Shown here one piece after another: positions 43,925-53,960 of a stretch of 64,000 nucleotides of DNA. Location: assembly GCA_017428545.1 (NCBI GenBank), contig JAFRQR010000014.1, positions 62,001-126,000 of the forward strand, read 5' to 3'. This DNA comes from Clostridiales bacterium. Lineage in GTDB: Bacteria > Bacillota > Clostridia > Saccharofermentanales > Saccharofermentanaceae. Below the pieces are notes generated by a model. That model did not search any database. It had not been told where the DNA came from and saw only the letters and a program-made list of their open reading frames with translations. A program made the translations under genes and the position numbers. Every line of letters begins with the position of its first letter. The stretch's first letter is position 1.

Positions 43925-44464
43925 ATGTCTAGACTTAAGGACAAGTATGTAAATGAAGTTGCGCCTGCTTTGCAGGAAGAATTCAAGTATAAGTCTTGCA
44001 TGCAGATCCCGAAGCTTGAGAAGATCGTTCTCAACATGGGTGTCGGTGAAGTTAAGGATAACCCGAAGGCTCTCGAGAATGCTATGCGTGATATGGGTAT
44101 CATCTGCGGTCAGAAGCCGATCGCAACAGTTGCTTCCAAGTCTGTAGCTGCTTTTAAGCTCAGAGAAGGCATGAAGATCGGTTGTAAGGTAACACTCCGT
44201 GGCGAGAATATGTACAACTTCCTCGATAAGTTGATCAGCATCTCCCTGCCGCGTGTACGTGACTTCCGTGGTGTAAACCCGAACTCTTTCGATGGTCACG
44301 GTAACTATGCTATGGGCATCAAGGAACAGCTCATGTTCCCTGAAATCGACTTCGATAAGATCGATAAGGTCCGCGGTATGGATATCATCATCGTAACAAC
44401 GGCGAAGACAGACGAGGAAGCAAGATCTCTTCTCTCCCTCATCGGTATGCCGTTCAGAAAGTAA
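43925..44464 (+). CDS. rplE: Ribosomal protein L5
   Basis: 179 residues, usual length. [15 protein letters not shown] and [14 protein letters not shown] are typical. It binds 5S rRNA. Confidence 0.98.
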   Translation: MSRLKDKYVNEVAPALQEEFKYKSCMQIPKLEKIVLNMGVGEVKDNPKALENAMRDMGIICGQKPIATVASKSVAAFKLREGMKIGCKVTLRGENMYNFLDKLISISLPRVRDFRGVNPNSFDGHGNYAMGIKEQLMFPEIDFDKIDKVRGMDIIIVTTAKTDEEARSLLSLIGMPFRK

Positions 44465-44482
44465 TAGGAGGATATAAGTAAT

Positions 44483-44668
44483 ATGGCTAAAACGTCAATG
44501 AAACTCAAGGCGCAGCGTGCACCGAAGTTCAAGGTACAGCAGCACAACCGCTGCAAGCTCTGCGGTAGACCGCATGCTTATATCCGTAAGTATGGAATCT
44601 GCCGTCTGTGCTTCCGTGACCTGGCTTACAAGGGCCAGATCCCGGGTGTTCGTAAGGCAAGCTGGTAA
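44483..44668 (+). CDS. rpsN: Ribosomal protein S14, zinc form
   Basis: 61 residues, the short zinc-containing type: Cys24, Cys27, Cys40, Cys43 (CKLCGRPH and CRLCFRD). Starts [15 protein letters not shown] precedes. Confidence 0.98.
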   Translation: MAKTSMKLKAQRAPKFKVQQHNRCKLCGRPHAYIRKYGICRLCFRDLAYKGQIPGVRKASW

Positions 44669-44694
44669 ACGATAGCGACAAGGAGGAAAGATTT

Positions 44695-45090
44695 ATGCAG
44701 ATTACAGATGCAATTGCAGATATGCTGACAAGAATCCGTAATGCAGGCACAGCCGGTCATCCGACAGTTATGGTTCCTGCTTCCAATTTGAAGAAGGCTA
44801 TCGCACAGATTTTAGTAGATGAAGGTTATATCGCTTCTTTTGAAACGATTGAAGATGACAAGCAGGGAATGATCAAGATCACACTGAAGTACGCTGCTAA
44901 GAAGCACGTTATCTCCGGTATCCAGAGAATTTCCAAGCCGGGTCTGCGTGTTTACGCTGACAAGGAGAACCTCCCGAAGGTACTCGGTGGTCTCGGTATC
45001 GCTATCATCTCTACGTCCAAGGGCGTTATGACTGATAAGGCAGCCAGAAAACTCGGCGTTGGCGGCGAGGTTATGGCTTACGTTTGGTAA
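44695..45090 (+). CDS. rpsH: Ribosomal protein S8
   Basis: 131 residues. [18 protein letters not shown] at the start and [20 protein letters not shown] at the end are diagnostic. In E. coli S8 is the autoregulator of the spc operon. Confidence 0.98.
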   Translation: MQITDAIADMLTRIRNAGTAGHPTVMVPASNLKKAIAQILVDEGYIASFETIEDDKQGMIKITLKYAAKKHVISGIQRISKPGLRVYADKENLPKVLGGLGIAIISTSKGVMTDKAARKLGVGGEVMAYVW

Positions 45091-45116
45091 TAGAAAAACC
45101 ATGAACACTCTGAAAT

Positions 45117-45133
45117 GGAATCCGAAAGATTCC
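45117..45133 (+). other. Small stem-loop in the rpsH-rplF spacer
   Basis: GGAATC-CGAAA-GATTCC, a 6-base stem with 5-base loop in a 71-base gap. No T-run. Purpose unknown. Confidence 0.4.
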
Positions 45134-45161
45134 GCAATCTAAAGAGCAGGAGGTAGATTGT

Positions 45162-45704
45162 ATGTCTAGAATTGGCAACATGCCGATCACGATCCCGGCA
45201 GGGCTCGAAGTAAAGCAGGATGGTCAGACCATCACTGTAAAAGGCAAGGACGCGACACTTTCTCTGAATGTGCATCCGTCCATCATTGTAGAAGTAAATG
45301 ACAATGTAATCACGGTTAAGAGACCGAACGATGAAAAGCAGGTGAAGGCTCTTCATGGTTTGACACGTTCTCTGATCAACAACATGGTTATCGGTTGTTC
45401 CGAAGGTTTCAAGAAGGAACTCGAGATCCAGGGTGTTGGTTACAAGGCCACAAAGCAGGGTAAGAAGGTTGTATTCAACCTTGGTTACTCCCACCCGATC
45501 GAGATGGAAGAGCCGGCTGGCATCACTATTGATGTTCCGGCACAGAACCAGATCATCGTTAAGGGTGCAGACAAGCAGTTAGTTGGCGAAACCGCCGCTA
45601 AGATCCGTTCGTTCAGACTTCCGGATGCATATAAGGGCAAGGGCATCAGATATGTTGGTGAATATGTCCGCATCAAGGAAGGTAAGACTGGCGCTAAGAA
45701 GTAA
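45162..45704 (+). CDS. rplF: Ribosomal protein L6
   Basis: 180 residues. [14 protein letters not shown] at the start, and [20 protein letters not shown] in the second domain, are typical. Confidence 0.98.
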   Translation: MSRIGNMPITIPAGLEVKQDGQTITVKGKDATLSLNVHPSIIVEVNDNVITVKRPNDEKQVKALHGLTRSLINNMVIGCSEGFKKELEIQGVGYKATKQGKKVVFNLGYSHPIEMEEPAGITIDVPAQNQIIVKGADKQLVGETAAKIRSFRLPDAYKGKGIRYVGEYVRIKEGKTGAKK

Positions 45705-45722
45705 GTGAAGGGGTGAACAAGC

Positions 45723-46091
45723 ATGATTAATAAAATTGACAAGAACGCTATTCGCCGTAGAAAGCATGTCCGTGTAAGAAAAAAGATTGCCGGTACCTCT
45801 TCTCGTCCGCGTCTTTGCGTTTTCAGAAGTAACACAAACATCTATGCCCAGATCATCGATGATGAAGCAGGCAAGACTCTCGTAAGTGCCTCCACATTGG
45901 ATAAAGAAGTGAAAGCTTCTATCGAAAACGGAAGCAACAAGGAAGGTGCAGCTGCAGTTGGTAAGAAGATTGCAGAGCGCGCTCTGGCTGCGAATATCAA
46001 CGAGGTTGTATTCGACAGAGGCGGTTACATTTTCCACGGTCGTGTAGCAGCTTTAGCAGAGGCAGCTCGTGAAGCTGGCCTGAAATTCTGA
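45723..46091 (+). CDS. rplR: Ribosomal protein L18
   Basis: 122 residues; [19 protein letters not shown] and [21 protein letters not shown] are diagnostic. Binds 5S rRNA with L5. Confidence 0.98.
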   Translation: MINKIDKNAIRRRKHVRVRKKIAGTSSRPRLCVFRSNTNIYAQIIDDEAGKTLVSASTLDKEVKASIENGSNKEGAAAVGKKIAERALAANINEVVFDRGGYIFHGRVAALAEAAREAGLKF

Positions 46092-46107
46092 TTAGGAGGG
46101 AAACAAG

Positions 46108-46602
46108 ATGGGTTTTGAACCAAATTCAACCGAATTAAAAGAGAAAGTCATCCATATCGGACGTGTTTCCAAAACGGTTAAGGGTGGTAGAAATTTCCGT
46201 TTCGCAGCCCTCGTAATTGTAGGTGACGAGAATGGTCACGTTGGTAAGGGCCTCGGTAAAGCAGCCGAGATCCCGGACGCGATCAGAAAAGGCATTGAAG
46301 ATGCTAAGAAGAACATGATCACTGTTCCGCTCGACGGCAACACGATCCCGCACGAAGCATTTGGTGTTTTCGGCGCAGGTAAGATCGTTATGAAGCCGGC
46401 TGCAAGTGGTACAGGTATCATCGCCGGTGGCCCGGTTCGTGCGGTATGCGAACTTTGCGGCATCAAGGATATCCGTACAAAGTCTCTGGGTACGAACAAC
46501 CCGAACAATGTTGTTAACGCAACAATGGAAGGCTTGAAGAGCATGCGTTCTCTTGAAGAGGTCGCACGTCTGCGCGGAAAGTCTGCTGAAGAAATTAGGT
46601 AA
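46108..46602 (+). CDS. rpsE: Ribosomal protein S5
   Basis: 164 residues. [21 protein letters not shown] (double-stranded RNA-binding domain) and the C-terminal [16 protein letters not shown] are typical. Confidence 0.98.
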   Translation: MGFEPNSTELKEKVIHIGRVSKTVKGGRNFRFAALVIVGDENGHVGKGLGKAAEIPDAIRKGIEDAKKNMITVPLDGNTIPHEAFGVFGAGKIVMKPAASGTGIIAGGPVRAVCELCGIKDIRTKSLGTNNPNNVVNATMEGLKSMRSLEEVARLRGKSAEEIR

Positions 46603-46617
46603 TGGAGGTGTGCTAAC

Positions 46618-46797
46618 ATGGCAAACTTGAAGATTACATTGGTCAAGAGCACCAACAAATCCAAGAAGAACCAGGCTGCTACAGTTGCTGCTCTCGGTCT
46701 GAAGAAGATCGGCCAGTCTGTTGAGAAGGCTGACAACGAAGCAATTCGCGGTATGGTCCGCACAGTAGCACATCTTGTTACTTGCGAAGAAGTGTAA
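46618..46797 (+). CDS. rpmD: Ribosomal protein L30
   Basis: 59 residues: [19 protein letters not shown], then GLKKIGQ. GGAGG 8-9 bases before ATG. Short, so easily missed. Confidence 0.97.
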   Translation: MANLKITLVKSTNKSKKNQAATVAALGLKKIGQSVEKADNEAIRGMVRTVAHLVTCEEV

Positions 46798-46813
46798 TGG
46801 AGGTATAGGAAAC

Positions 46814-47257
46814 ATGAAACTTAATGAAATGTCTTCCTGCGGAAACGAGAAAGCATATCGTAAGGGCCGTGGTGCCGGATCCGGTAACGGTAAAACTTCC
46901 GGTCGTGGACACAAGGGTCAGAATGCTCGTTCCGGCGGCGGTGTCCGTCCTGGTTTCGAGGGTGGTCAGATGCCTCTTTACAGACGTCTGCCGAAGCGTG
47001 GTTTTAACCACAAGCGTTTCGCTGCAGAGTATGTTGAAATCAACGTCTCCGATCTGGAGAAGTTTGATAACGGTGCAGAGGTCGATGCAACGATCCTCGC
47101 TGATGCCGGTATCATCACACTTGCTAAGGTCAACGACGGCATCAAGGTCCTCGGTAACGGTGATCTGACAAAGAAGCTGACTGTTAAGGCAAAGAAGTTC
47201 TCTGCTTCTGCAAAAGAGAAAATCGAAAAGGCTGGTGGAACGGCACAGGAGGTATAA
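46814..47257 (+). CDS. rplO: Ribosomal protein L15
   Basis: 147 residues. The Gly-rich start [20 protein letters not shown], then [17 protein letters not shown], is diagnostic. The ATG at 46814 follows GGAGG; an upstream in-frame codon is not used. Confidence 0.98.
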   Translation: MKLNEMSSCGNEKAYRKGRGAGSGNGKTSGRGHKGQNARSGGGVRPGFEGGQMPLYRRLPKRGFNHKRFAAEYVEINVSDLEKFDNGAEVDATILADAGIITLAKVNDGIKVLGNGDLTKKLTVKAKKFSASAKEKIEKAGGTAQEV

Positions 47258-47258
47258 C

Positions 47259-48572
47259 ATGAAGGGCGTATTTGACACCTTAGTTAATGCATTCCGTCTG
47301 CCGGATCTGCGTAAGAAGCTTCTTTTTACGCTGTTTATTCTCGGCCTTTATATGGTAGGCGGTTTGATCCCTTGCCCGGGTATCAACCGTACTGAATTTA
47401 CAAGTGTCGTTCAGAACTGGGGTCAGATCGGTAGCTTGATGGATATTATCGCAGGTGGTGGTCTTTATGCGGCAACCATCTTCGCAATGGGTATTACTCC
47501 CTACATCAACTCCTCGATCATCATCCAGCTTCTGACAGTTGCCATCCCTGCTTTGGAAAATCTTGCCAAAGAGGGTGAAGAGGGACAGAAGAAGATCCAG
47601 AAGATCACCCGTTACATGACGGTAGGTCTGGCTCTTATGCAGGCATCTTTCTTCTGCTACGCTACAAGATCTGCTATGACAGGTTATCTGCCGAAGCCGC
47701 TTTGTGCAGCACTGATCATCCTGACATTTACTGCCGGTACGACATGTGTTGTATTCCTCGGTGAGCGCATCAATGAGAAGGGCATCGGTAACGGTGTATC
47801 CCTGATCATCTTCGCCGGTATCGTTACACGTATCCCGCAGATGATCCAGACTCTCTACTACGATGCACTCAACATCGCAGGCAGCTTCAAGAACGCAGCA
47901 CTCGGTAACACTCTGGGAGCCACGGCTTTCGTTATCGTAACCCTGATCTCCCTGGCAACGATCATCTTCTGCGTATACGTTCAGAATGCAGAAAGAAGAA
48001 TTCCGGTTCAGTACTCTAAGAAGGTCATCGGAAGAAAAGTCTATGGCGGACAGAACACATACATCCCGTTGAAGGTAAATGCATCCAGCGTTATGCCGGT
48101 CATCTTCACGATGTCTTTCCTGTCCCTTCCGTCAACGATCGTGACATTCTTCTTCCCGAACAGTAACAACATCATCGTAAAATGGTTCCGCGACTTCGGT
48201 AGCAGCCCGTTCTACTATGTTGCATACTTCATCTGCATCTTCGCTTTCGTATTCTTCTATTCTCTGATCCAGTTCAATCCGATCGAGATCTCGCAGAACC
48301 TGCAGAAGAATGGCGGATTTATTCCGGGTGTCCGTCCGGGTCGTCCGACTTCGGAGTTCATCGCGAAAGTGGCTAACCGCCTTAACTGGTGTGATGCATG
48401 CTTCCTTTGCATCGTCGTTCTCGTACCGACACTGCTTGGTAAGCTGACAGGTATGGAAGGCGTATGGTTCGCAGGTACATCCGTTCTCATCATGACAGGT
48501 GTTGCCAACGACCTGGTCGACCAGATCGAATCGCAGATGGTTACCCACAACTACAAGGGATTCCTTGTATGA
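47259..48572 (+). CDS. secY: Sec translocon subunit SecY
   Basis: 437 residues with ten membrane helices. GIINPYI-like GITPYINSSIIIQLL segment, the PVQYSKKVIGRKVYGGQ cytoplasmic loop and the FNPIEISQNLQKNGGFIPGVRPG block are diagnostic. It is the protein-conducting channel. Start at 47259 follows AGGAGG. Confidence 0.98.
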   Translation: MKGVFDTLVNAFRLPDLRKKLLFTLFILGLYMVGGLIPCPGINRTEFTSVVQNWGQIGSLMDIIAGGGLYAATIFAMGITPYINSSIIIQLLTVAIPALENLAKEGEEGQKKIQKITRYMTVGLALMQASFFCYATRSAMTGYLPKPLCAALIILTFTAGTTCVVFLGERINEKGIGNGVSLIIFAGIVTRIPQMIQTLYYDALNIAGSFKNAALGNTLGATAFVIVTLISLATIIFCVYVQNAERRIPVQYSKKVIGRKVYGGQNTYIPLKVNASSVMPVIFTMSFLSLPSTIVTFFFPNSNNIIVKWFRDFGSSPFYYVAYFICIFAFVFFYSLIQFNPIEISQNLQKNGGFIPGVRPGRPTSEFIAKVANRLNWCDACFLCIVVLVPTLLGKLTGMEGVWFAGTSVLIMTGVANDLVDQIESQMVTHNYKGFLV

Positions 48573-48706
48573 CGAATAAGCAGGGTACGCGTTATGCTGC
48601 TTAACGGTAATGCACAAACCATAAGATAAATGCCATGCAGCCTCGCGTGTATACACGTGGGGCTGCTTGTGCGTATAAAATTGATAATAGAGAAGAGGTT
48701 TTTCTA
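48573..48706 (+). other. secY-adk spacer with long hairpin
   Basis: 134 bases. GCAGCC and GGCTGC (about 48635-48668) enclose the palindrome CGTGTATACACG. No proper T-run follows, so attenuator, processing site or weak terminator are all possible. Confidence 0.5.
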
Positions 48707-49369
48707 ATGAAACTGATCCTTTTAGGCGCACCGGGTTCCGGTAAGGGAACCATGGCAGCGGTTCTGAAAAACGAGTACAAGATCACACACATCTCCACAG
48801 GAGATATTTTCCGCGCAAACATCAAGGAGCAGACACCTCTGGGTATCGAAGCCAAGAAGTATATCGATGCCGGTCAACTGGTCCCGGACGAAGTTACCAT
48901 TTCCATGGTAGAAGATCGTCTCAGCCAGGACGACTGCAAGAACGGTTACCTTCTCGACGGGTTCCCGAGAACGATCGCGCAGGCGGAAAAGCTTGATGAA
49001 ATGCTGGCTAAGAGCAATTCTCAGATCGATGCGGTCATCAAGGTTGACGTTCCGTCTGAGATCATCATGGAGCGCGTCGTGAACAGAAGAGTCTGCACAT
49101 CCTGCGGTGAAAGCTACAACGTAGTTTCCCGTCCGACGAAGGTCGAGGGTGTTTGTGATGTTTGCGGCAAGGAAGTCATCCAGCGCGATGATGACAAGCC
49201 GGAGACAGTTAAGCAGAGACTTCTGACATACGAAGAGAACACTAAGCCGCTTATCGATTTTTATGAAAAGAAAGGCATCGTGATCTCCGCAGATAACTCT
49301 AAGAGTCCGGACGTTGCTTTTGCACAGGCTTCCGAGGCACTCGCTGCCAAGGGCTTTAGAAAGGCGTAA
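48707..49369 (+). CDS. adk: Adenylate kinase, zinc-LID type
   Basis: 220 residues. P-loop GAPGSGKGT (8-16), DGFPRT (84-89) and a LID domain with four Cys (130, 133, 150, 153) that bind zinc. Makes ADP from ATP and AMP. The ATG at 48707 opens the P-loop; a longer upstream frame runs through the hairpin. Confidence 0.97.
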   Translation: MKLILLGAPGSGKGTMAAVLKNEYKITHISTGDIFRANIKEQTPLGIEAKKYIDAGQLVPDEVTISMVEDRLSQDDCKNGYLLDGFPRTIAQAEKLDEMLAKSNSQIDAVIKVDVPSEIIMERVVNRRVCTSCGESYNVVSRPTKVEGVCDVCGKEVIQRDDDKPETVKQRLLTYEENTKPLIDFYEKKGIVISADNSKSPDVAFAQASEALAAKGFRKA

Positions 49370-49372
49370 TCA

Positions 49373-50143
49373 ATGATCGAAATTAAGACAGAAGCGGATT
49401 TTGCAAAAATGCGTGAGGCCGGTAAGGTCGTAGAAGAGTGCCTTCTGACACTCGGAGAAAAAGTCGAGCCGGGCATCACGACATGGGAACTTGATGAGAT
49501 CGCCAAGCAGGTCTTTGACAAGCACGGCGCGATCTCTTCGTCCTATCACTATGGCGATCCGCCGTTCCCGGGGCAGATCTGTATCTCCCCGAACGAAGTC
49601 ATCGTTCACGGCATTCCGAGAAAAGATGTGGTCCTTAAGGAAGGCGACATCGTCACATGTGACGTATGCTGCTCCCTCGACGGACTTCACGCGGACGCGG
49701 CAAGAACTTTTGCCGTAGGAAAGATCTCGGAGGAGGCCGCCAAACTGGTAAAGGTTACAGAGGAATGTTTTTGGAAAGGTTTTGAAAAGGTCTCTACCGA
49801 AAACCGAATCGGAGACATTTCTTCCGCCGTACAGGCACACGCCGAGAGCTTCGGCTACGGTGTCATCCGTGAGCTTACCGGCCACGGCATCGGACATCAG
49901 CTCCATGAAGACCCGGATGTTCCGAACTACGGCAGATTCGGACACGGCCCTCGCATCGTGAAGGGCATGGCCTTCTGCATCGAACCCATGATTTCGATGG
50001 GAAGAAGAGAAATAGCAGTATTAAGTGACGAGTGGACGGTCATCACCCGTGACAGAAAATACGCAGCTCACTATGAAAATACGATCATCATTACAGAGAA
50101 CGGACCGGAAATCATCACATTAACGGAGGGTAAGAATGTCTAA
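49373..50143 (+). CDS. map: Methionine aminopeptidase, type I
   Basis: 256 residues. Metal ligands lie in [21 protein letters not shown] (two Asp), [10 protein letters not shown] (His) and two Glu in the C-terminal half. It removes the initiator Met. It starts 3 bases after adk without its own strong ribosome binding site, so is likely coupled. Confidence 0.96.
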   Translation: MIEIKTEADFAKMREAGKVVEECLLTLGEKVEPGITTWELDEIAKQVFDKHGAISSSYHYGDPPFPGQICISPNEVIVHGIPRKDVVLKEGDIVTCDVCCSLDGLHADAARTFAVGKISEEAAKLVKVTEECFWKGFEKVSTENRIGDISSAVQAHAESFGYGVIRELTGHGIGHQLHEDPDVPNYGRFGHGPRIVKGMAFCIEPMISMGRREIAVLSDEWTVITRDRKYAAHYENTIIITENGPEIITLTEGKNV

Positions 50144-50354
50144 AGAGGATGTAATTGAAGTAGAGGGCATCGTTGATGATGCTCTTCCGAACGCAACTTT
50201 TAAGGTAAGACTGGAGAACGGTCATATCGTACTTGCTCATATCTCGGGCAAACTGCGTCAGAACTACATCAAGATCCTGCCGGGTGACAGAGTCACAATG
50301 GAGCTTTCTCCATACGATCTGTCCCGTGGCCGCATCACTTGGCGCGCGAAGTAA
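50136..50354 (+). CDS. infA: Translation initiation factor IF-1
   Basis: 72 residues, usual length, an S1-like OB fold: [22 protein letters not shown] and [22 protein letters not shown]. Overlaps the end of map by 8 bases. Confidence 0.98.
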   Translation: MSKEDVIEVEGIVDDALPNATFKVRLENGHIVLAHISGKLRQNYIKILPGDRVTMELSPYDLSRGRITWRAK

Positions 50355-50421
50355 AATCCGCGCCAAAGATCCGTCCTTAACGGCCTGTTTTGGACGAAAT
50401 AAAAAAACCGAAGAAAAAATC

Positions 50422-50459
50422 AAAAACTCTCTTGAAATGCAGAGAGTTTTTGGTATAAT
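50422..50459 (+). promoter_or_regulatory. Terminator hairpin with a promoter nested in it, between infA and rpmJ
   Basis: A perfect 10-base stem AAAAACTCTC (50422-50431) / GAGAGTTTTT (50442-50451). Its loop holds TTGAAA (50432-50437), and an extended -10 TGGTATAAT (50451-50459) starts at the stem end; spacing between boxes is 16. So the same bases can stop transcripts from upstream and start new ones for rpmJ-rpsM-rpsK. Confidence 0.6.
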
Positions 50460-50527
50460 GTTTTAGCGTGCGCGCATAGCGTATGTTAGTTTTGCATTGT
50501 TTTTTAAGTAGACAGGGAGGTTACGTC

Positions 50528-50641
50528 ATGAAAGTAAGACCGTCGGTAAAACCCATGTGCGAGAAGTGCAAGGTCATTCGTCGTAATGGTCGTGTTATGA
50601 TCATCTGCTCGGATCCTAAGCATAAGCAGAAGCAGGGTTAA
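50528..50641 (+). CDS. rpmJ: Ribosomal protein L36
   Basis: 37 residues: [21 protein letters not shown]... with zinc ligands Cys11, Cys14, Cys27 and His32, the zinc form. GGGAGG 8 bases before the ATG. Too short for usual gene-length limits. Confidence 0.97.
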   Translation: MKVRPSVKPMCEKCKVIRRNGRVMIICSDPKHKQKQG

Positions 50642-50713
50642 TTCCTAATCCTCCTGTTTGCAGGCTTCGTCATTGTCTGCATAAGACAGGAAACGAAAAA
50701 AAGTTTGGATATT

Positions 50714-50778
50714 ACATGCACCAGTTATGCCAAGGCGGCTGCCTCTCCTAACCCGAGAGGATCTTAGCATCAGCATGT
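50714..50778 (+). ncRNA. Structured RNA element in the rpmJ-rpsM spacer
   Basis: A long nested hairpin: ACATGC (50714-50719)/GCATGT (50773-50778); ATGC (50727-50730)/GCAT (50766-50769); AAG (50732-50734)/CTT (50762-50764) and CCTCTC (50742-50747)/GAGAGG (50755-50760), with internal loops. It may be a ribosomal-protein binding leader for the alpha operon. No T-run follows. Confidence 0.5.
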
Positions 50779-50830
50779 CATATATATACGAAACAAAACA
50801 TTTATTGATTCATTCATGGAGGTACACAGA

Positions 50831-51199
50831 ATGGCTCGTATTGCCGGTGTAGATCTGCCAAATGACAAAAGAGTAGAAATCGCTCTTACGTACATTTATG
50901 GCATTGGTAAGACAAGTTCTGATCGTATTCTTGCGGACACAAAGATCAATCCTGACACACGTGTTAAGGATCTTTCTGAGGATGACATCGCTAAGATTCG
51001 TGACCAGATCGAAAACAATTACAACGTTGAGGGTGACCTGAGAAGAGAAGTTTCCCTGAACATTAAGAGACTGACAGAAATCGGATGCTATCGCGGCCGC
51101 CGTCACAGAATGGGTCTGCCTGTTCGTGGCCAGCGCACCAAGACGAATGCTCGTACCCGTAAGGGACCGAAGCGTACGATCGCTGGTAAGAAGAAGTAA
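50831..51199 (+). CDS. rpsM: Ribosomal protein S13
   Basis: 122 residues. [21 protein letters not shown] and the basic tail ([17 protein letters not shown]) are typical. ATG at 50831 after GGAGG. Confidence 0.98.
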   Translation: MARIAGVDLPNDKRVEIALTYIYGIGKTSSDRILADTKINPDTRVKDLSEDDIAKIRDQIENNYNVEGDLRREVSLNIKRLTEIGCYRGRRHRMGLPVRGQRTKTNARTRKGPKRTIAGKKK

Positions 51200-51211
51200 G
51201 GAGGCGAACCC

Positions 51212-51616
51212 ATGGCAGCAAAAGCAGTTAAGAAAACGGCCGCAAGACCGAAGAGAAGAGAGCGTAAGAATATTGACAAAGGTCAGGCACATATTCACGC
51301 TACATTCAACAACACAATCGTTACTATTACTGATATGCAGGGTAATGCAATCTCCTGGGCTTCCGCCGGTGAGATGGGCATGAAGGGCTCCCGTAAGGGT
51401 ACACCGTTCGCTGCTCAGATGGCATCTGAGGATGCAGGTAAGAAGGCAGCTGATCACGGTATGCGTACCGTTGAGGTTTACGTTAAGGGACCTGGACCGG
51501 GTCGTGAATCTGCGATCCGTGCTTTGCAGACAGCAGGACTTGAAGTAACCATGATCAAAGATGTTACTCCGGTTCCGCATAATGGTTGCAGACCGCCTAA
51601 GAGAAGAAGAGTCTGA
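51212..51616 (+). CDS. rpsK: Ribosomal protein S11
   Basis: 134 residues. [16 protein letters not shown] and the C-terminal [18 protein letters not shown] are diagnostic. Confidence 0.98.
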   Translation: MAAKAVKKTAARPKRRERKNIDKGQAHIHATFNNTIVTITDMQGNAISWASAGEMGMKGSRKGTPFAAQMASEDAGKKAADHGMRTVEVYVKGPGPGRESAIRALQTAGLEVTMIKDVTPVPHNGCRPPKRRRV

Positions 51617-51633
51617 GTTCGGAGGTATAGAGA

Positions 51634-52251
51634 ATGGCTAGATATACAGAAGGAACCTGCCGTCTCTGCCGCAGAGAAGGAGACAAGCTCTTCCTCAAGG
51701 GTGAGAGATGCTATTCCGCAAAGTGCGCACTTGCTAAGAAGAGTGCCGCTCCGGGTCAGCATGGTCAGGGCAGAAAAAAGATTTCAGAATATGGTGTACA
51801 GCTTCGTGAGAAGCAGAAGACAAAGCGTTTCTACGGCGTACTCGAGAAGCAGTTCAGACTTACCTATGCACGCGCTGAGCGTAAGCAGGGTAAGACCGGT
51901 GAAAAGCTCCTTGAGCTCCTCGAACTCCGCTTCGACAATGTCGTTTATCGTCTCGGTCTGGCTTCTTCCAGAAATGAAGCTCGTCAGCTCGTTACACACG
52001 GTCATTTCCTCGTAAATGGCAAGAAGGCAAACATCCCGTCTATGACACTGAAGACAGGTGATACGGTCTCCGTTAAGGAAACATCCAGAAAGTCCCCGAA
52101 GTTCGAGACACTTTCTAATTCCCGTCCGGTACCGGCATGGCTGTCTTTCAACGAAGAGACACTTACAGGTTCTATCGTAAGAGAACCGGCTCGTGAGGAT
52201 GTTGATCTCGAGGTCAAGGAGACACTCATCGTCGAGTTGTACTCGAAGTAA
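51634..52251 (+). CDS. rpsD: Ribosomal protein S4, zinc form
   Basis: 205 residues. An N-terminal zinc knuckle with four Cys (9, 12, 26, 31) and an S4 RNA-binding domain ([24 protein letters not shown], split here by the usual loop). Unlike Bacillus, where rpsD stands alone, it is inside the alpha operon. Confidence 0.98.
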   Translation: MARYTEGTCRLCRREGDKLFLKGERCYSAKCALAKKSAAPGQHGQGRKKISEYGVQLREKQKTKRFYGVLEKQFRLTYARAERKQGKTGEKLLELLELRFDNVVYRLGLASSRNEARQLVTHGHFLVNGKKANIPSMTLKTGDTVSVKETSRKSPKFETLSNSRPVPAWLSFNEETLTGSIVREPAREDVDLEVKETLIVELYSK

Positions 52252-52292
52252 TAGAAACCTTTCGCTTTGCATGACAAGCTAGGAGGATAAAT

Positions 52293-53246
52293 ATGATTGA
52301 AATTATGAAGCCGACAATTGAGTGTGTAGAAGTCAACGAAGACAGCTCCTATGGTAAGTACGTAATCGCTCCGCTTGAGCGCGGCTACGGTACGACACTG
52401 GGTAACTCCCTTCGTCGTGTGCTTCTTTCTTCCTTGTCCGGTGCAGCAGTAACATCCGTTCGTGTTGAGAATGTTTTTCATGAGTTTTCCACGATCCCGG
52501 GCGTTATCGAGGACATGACCGAGATCATCCTCAACGTTAAGGGCATCCGTGCTAAGCTTCATGTTGATACACCGAAGACGGTATACATCAGCATGGATGA
52601 AGGCAAGACCGGCGTAGTTACAGCAGGCGATATCGTTCACGATGAAGAAGTAGAGATCATGAATCCGGATCATGTCATTTGCACAATGAACGGAGCAGGT
52701 CGTCTCTTCATCGAACTCACGATCAGCAAAGGCCGCGGCTATGCTACGGCTGACCAGAATAAGCCGGCTACACAGACGATCGGTACGATCGCTATCGACT
52801 CTATCTTTACTCCGGTAAAGAAGGCCAACTATCGTATCGAGAATACGCGTGTCGGTGAGCGCACAGACTTTGACAGCCTGACGCTCGAAGTTTGGACCGA
52901 TGCAACCATTAAGGTTGATGAGGCTCTTTCTTCCGCAGCAGCGATCCTTCGTGAGCACCTGGGTCTGTTCACAGCTCTCACAGATGTGACCAATGGTCCG
53001 AGCTTCCGTGATTCTGATGACAGCTCCAGCAAGAACTCCACACATGACATCGTCATTGAGGATCTGGATTTCTCCGTTCGTACATATAACTGCCTGAAGC
53101 GTGCAGGTATCAACACGATCGGTGATCTCGTTGCTAAGTCGGAAGACGAAATGATGAAAGTCCGTAACCTCGGTAAGAAGTCTCTGGAAGAAGTTATCCA
53201 GAAGCTCGAGGATATGGATCTGTCTCTCGCAGATGTCGAGGACTAA
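52293..53246 (+). CDS. rpoA: RNA polymerase alpha subunit
   Basis: 317 residues, usual length. The N-terminal assembly domain (YGKYVIAPLERGYGTTLGNS) and C-terminal DNA-binding domain (about 245-310, NCLKRAGINTIGDLVAKSEDE) are present. A Ser/Lys/Asp linker separates the two. Confidence 0.98.
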   Translation: MIEIMKPTIECVEVNEDSSYGKYVIAPLERGYGTTLGNSLRRVLLSSLSGAAVTSVRVENVFHEFSTIPGVIEDMTEIILNVKGIRAKLHVDTPKTVYISMDEGKTGVVTAGDIVHDEEVEIMNPDHVICTMNGAGRLFIELTISKGRGYATADQNKPATQTIGTIAIDSIFTPVKKANYRIENTRVGERTDFDSLTLEVWTDATIKVDEALSSAAAILREHLGLFTALTDVTNGPSFRDSDDSSSKNSTHDIVIEDLDFSVRTYNCLKRAGINTIGDLVAKSEDEMMKVRNLGKKSLEEVIQKLEDMDLSLADVED

Positions 53247-53300
53247 ATAGCGGCTCGAGGGTCAGCTAGGATATTTTAAATATACAGGAGGTATGAACCC

Positions 53301-53867
53301 ATGGCAGGTTACAGAAAATTAGGAAGAGTTAGCGATCAGCGCATCGCAATTTTGAGAAATCTGGCAACATCTTTGGTTGTTTGCCCGGTAAAAGAAGACG
53401 GAAAGGCACTTTCCGAGAACAGAAAGCATGTAGTAACAACTGTTGCCCGTGCTAAGGAAGTTTCTAAGATCATGGATAAGCTGATTGCTGATGCCATTCG
53501 TGAAAAAGACAACTTTACTACAAAGGAAGTTACGGTTTCTTCTGCGAAACTGGATGCGAAGGGCATGAAGGTCCTGGTTTCCAAGACTTCCAAGAACGGC
53601 AAAAAGTACGAGGTCGTTGACCGTCAGGTTTCCAAGAAGACGGTTCAGGTTGATGCTCCTTCCCGTTTGGCAGCTCGCAAGAATGCAGCTTACTGGCTCA
53701 GAAAGAGCCACGACGCTGAGGGCAATGTTGTTAACCCGGTAGACATTCTCTACGATGAGATCGCTCCGGCTCTTGTAAATCACAAGGGTGGTTACACAAA
53801 GATCGTGAAGCTCGGCACACGTCGCGGTGACGCTTCCGAAATGGCTCTCCTCACATTCGCTGAGTAA
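53301..53867 (+). CDS. rplQ: Ribosomal protein L17 with internal insertions
   Basis: 188 residues against about 115-130 in most bacteria. The ends are ordinary (GYRKLGRVSDQRIAILRNL and GGYTKIVKLGTRRGDASEMALL). Compared with the usual form there are about 10 extra residues near 28-40 and about 45 extra, Lys/Val/Ser-rich residues near 75-115. The frame is open and the codon use matches neighbours, so it is a real insertion. Confidence 0.96.
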   Translation: MAGYRKLGRVSDQRIAILRNLATSLVVCPVKEDGKALSENRKHVVTTVARAKEVSKIMDKLIADAIREKDNFTTKEVTVSSAKLDAKGMKVLVSKTSKNGKKYEVVDRQVSKKTVQVDAPSRLAARKNAAYWLRKSHDAEGNVVNPVDILYDEIAPALVNHKGGYTKIVKLGTRRGDASEMALLTFAE

Positions 53868-53892
53868 GATAGCCCAATAGATCTGATACAAT

Positions 53893-53928
53893 AAAGTGGC
53901 GGATGGGCAAAACCCTTCCGTCACTTTT
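53893..53928 (+). terminator. Probable terminator after rplQ
   Basis: Arms AAGTGGCGGATGGG and CCCTTCCGTCACTT with two mismatches, then a short T-run. It ends the ribosomal cluster. Confidence 0.55.
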
Positions 53929-53960
53929 ACTATCCTGAAGAAATCGGAGATTGCAGTAGC

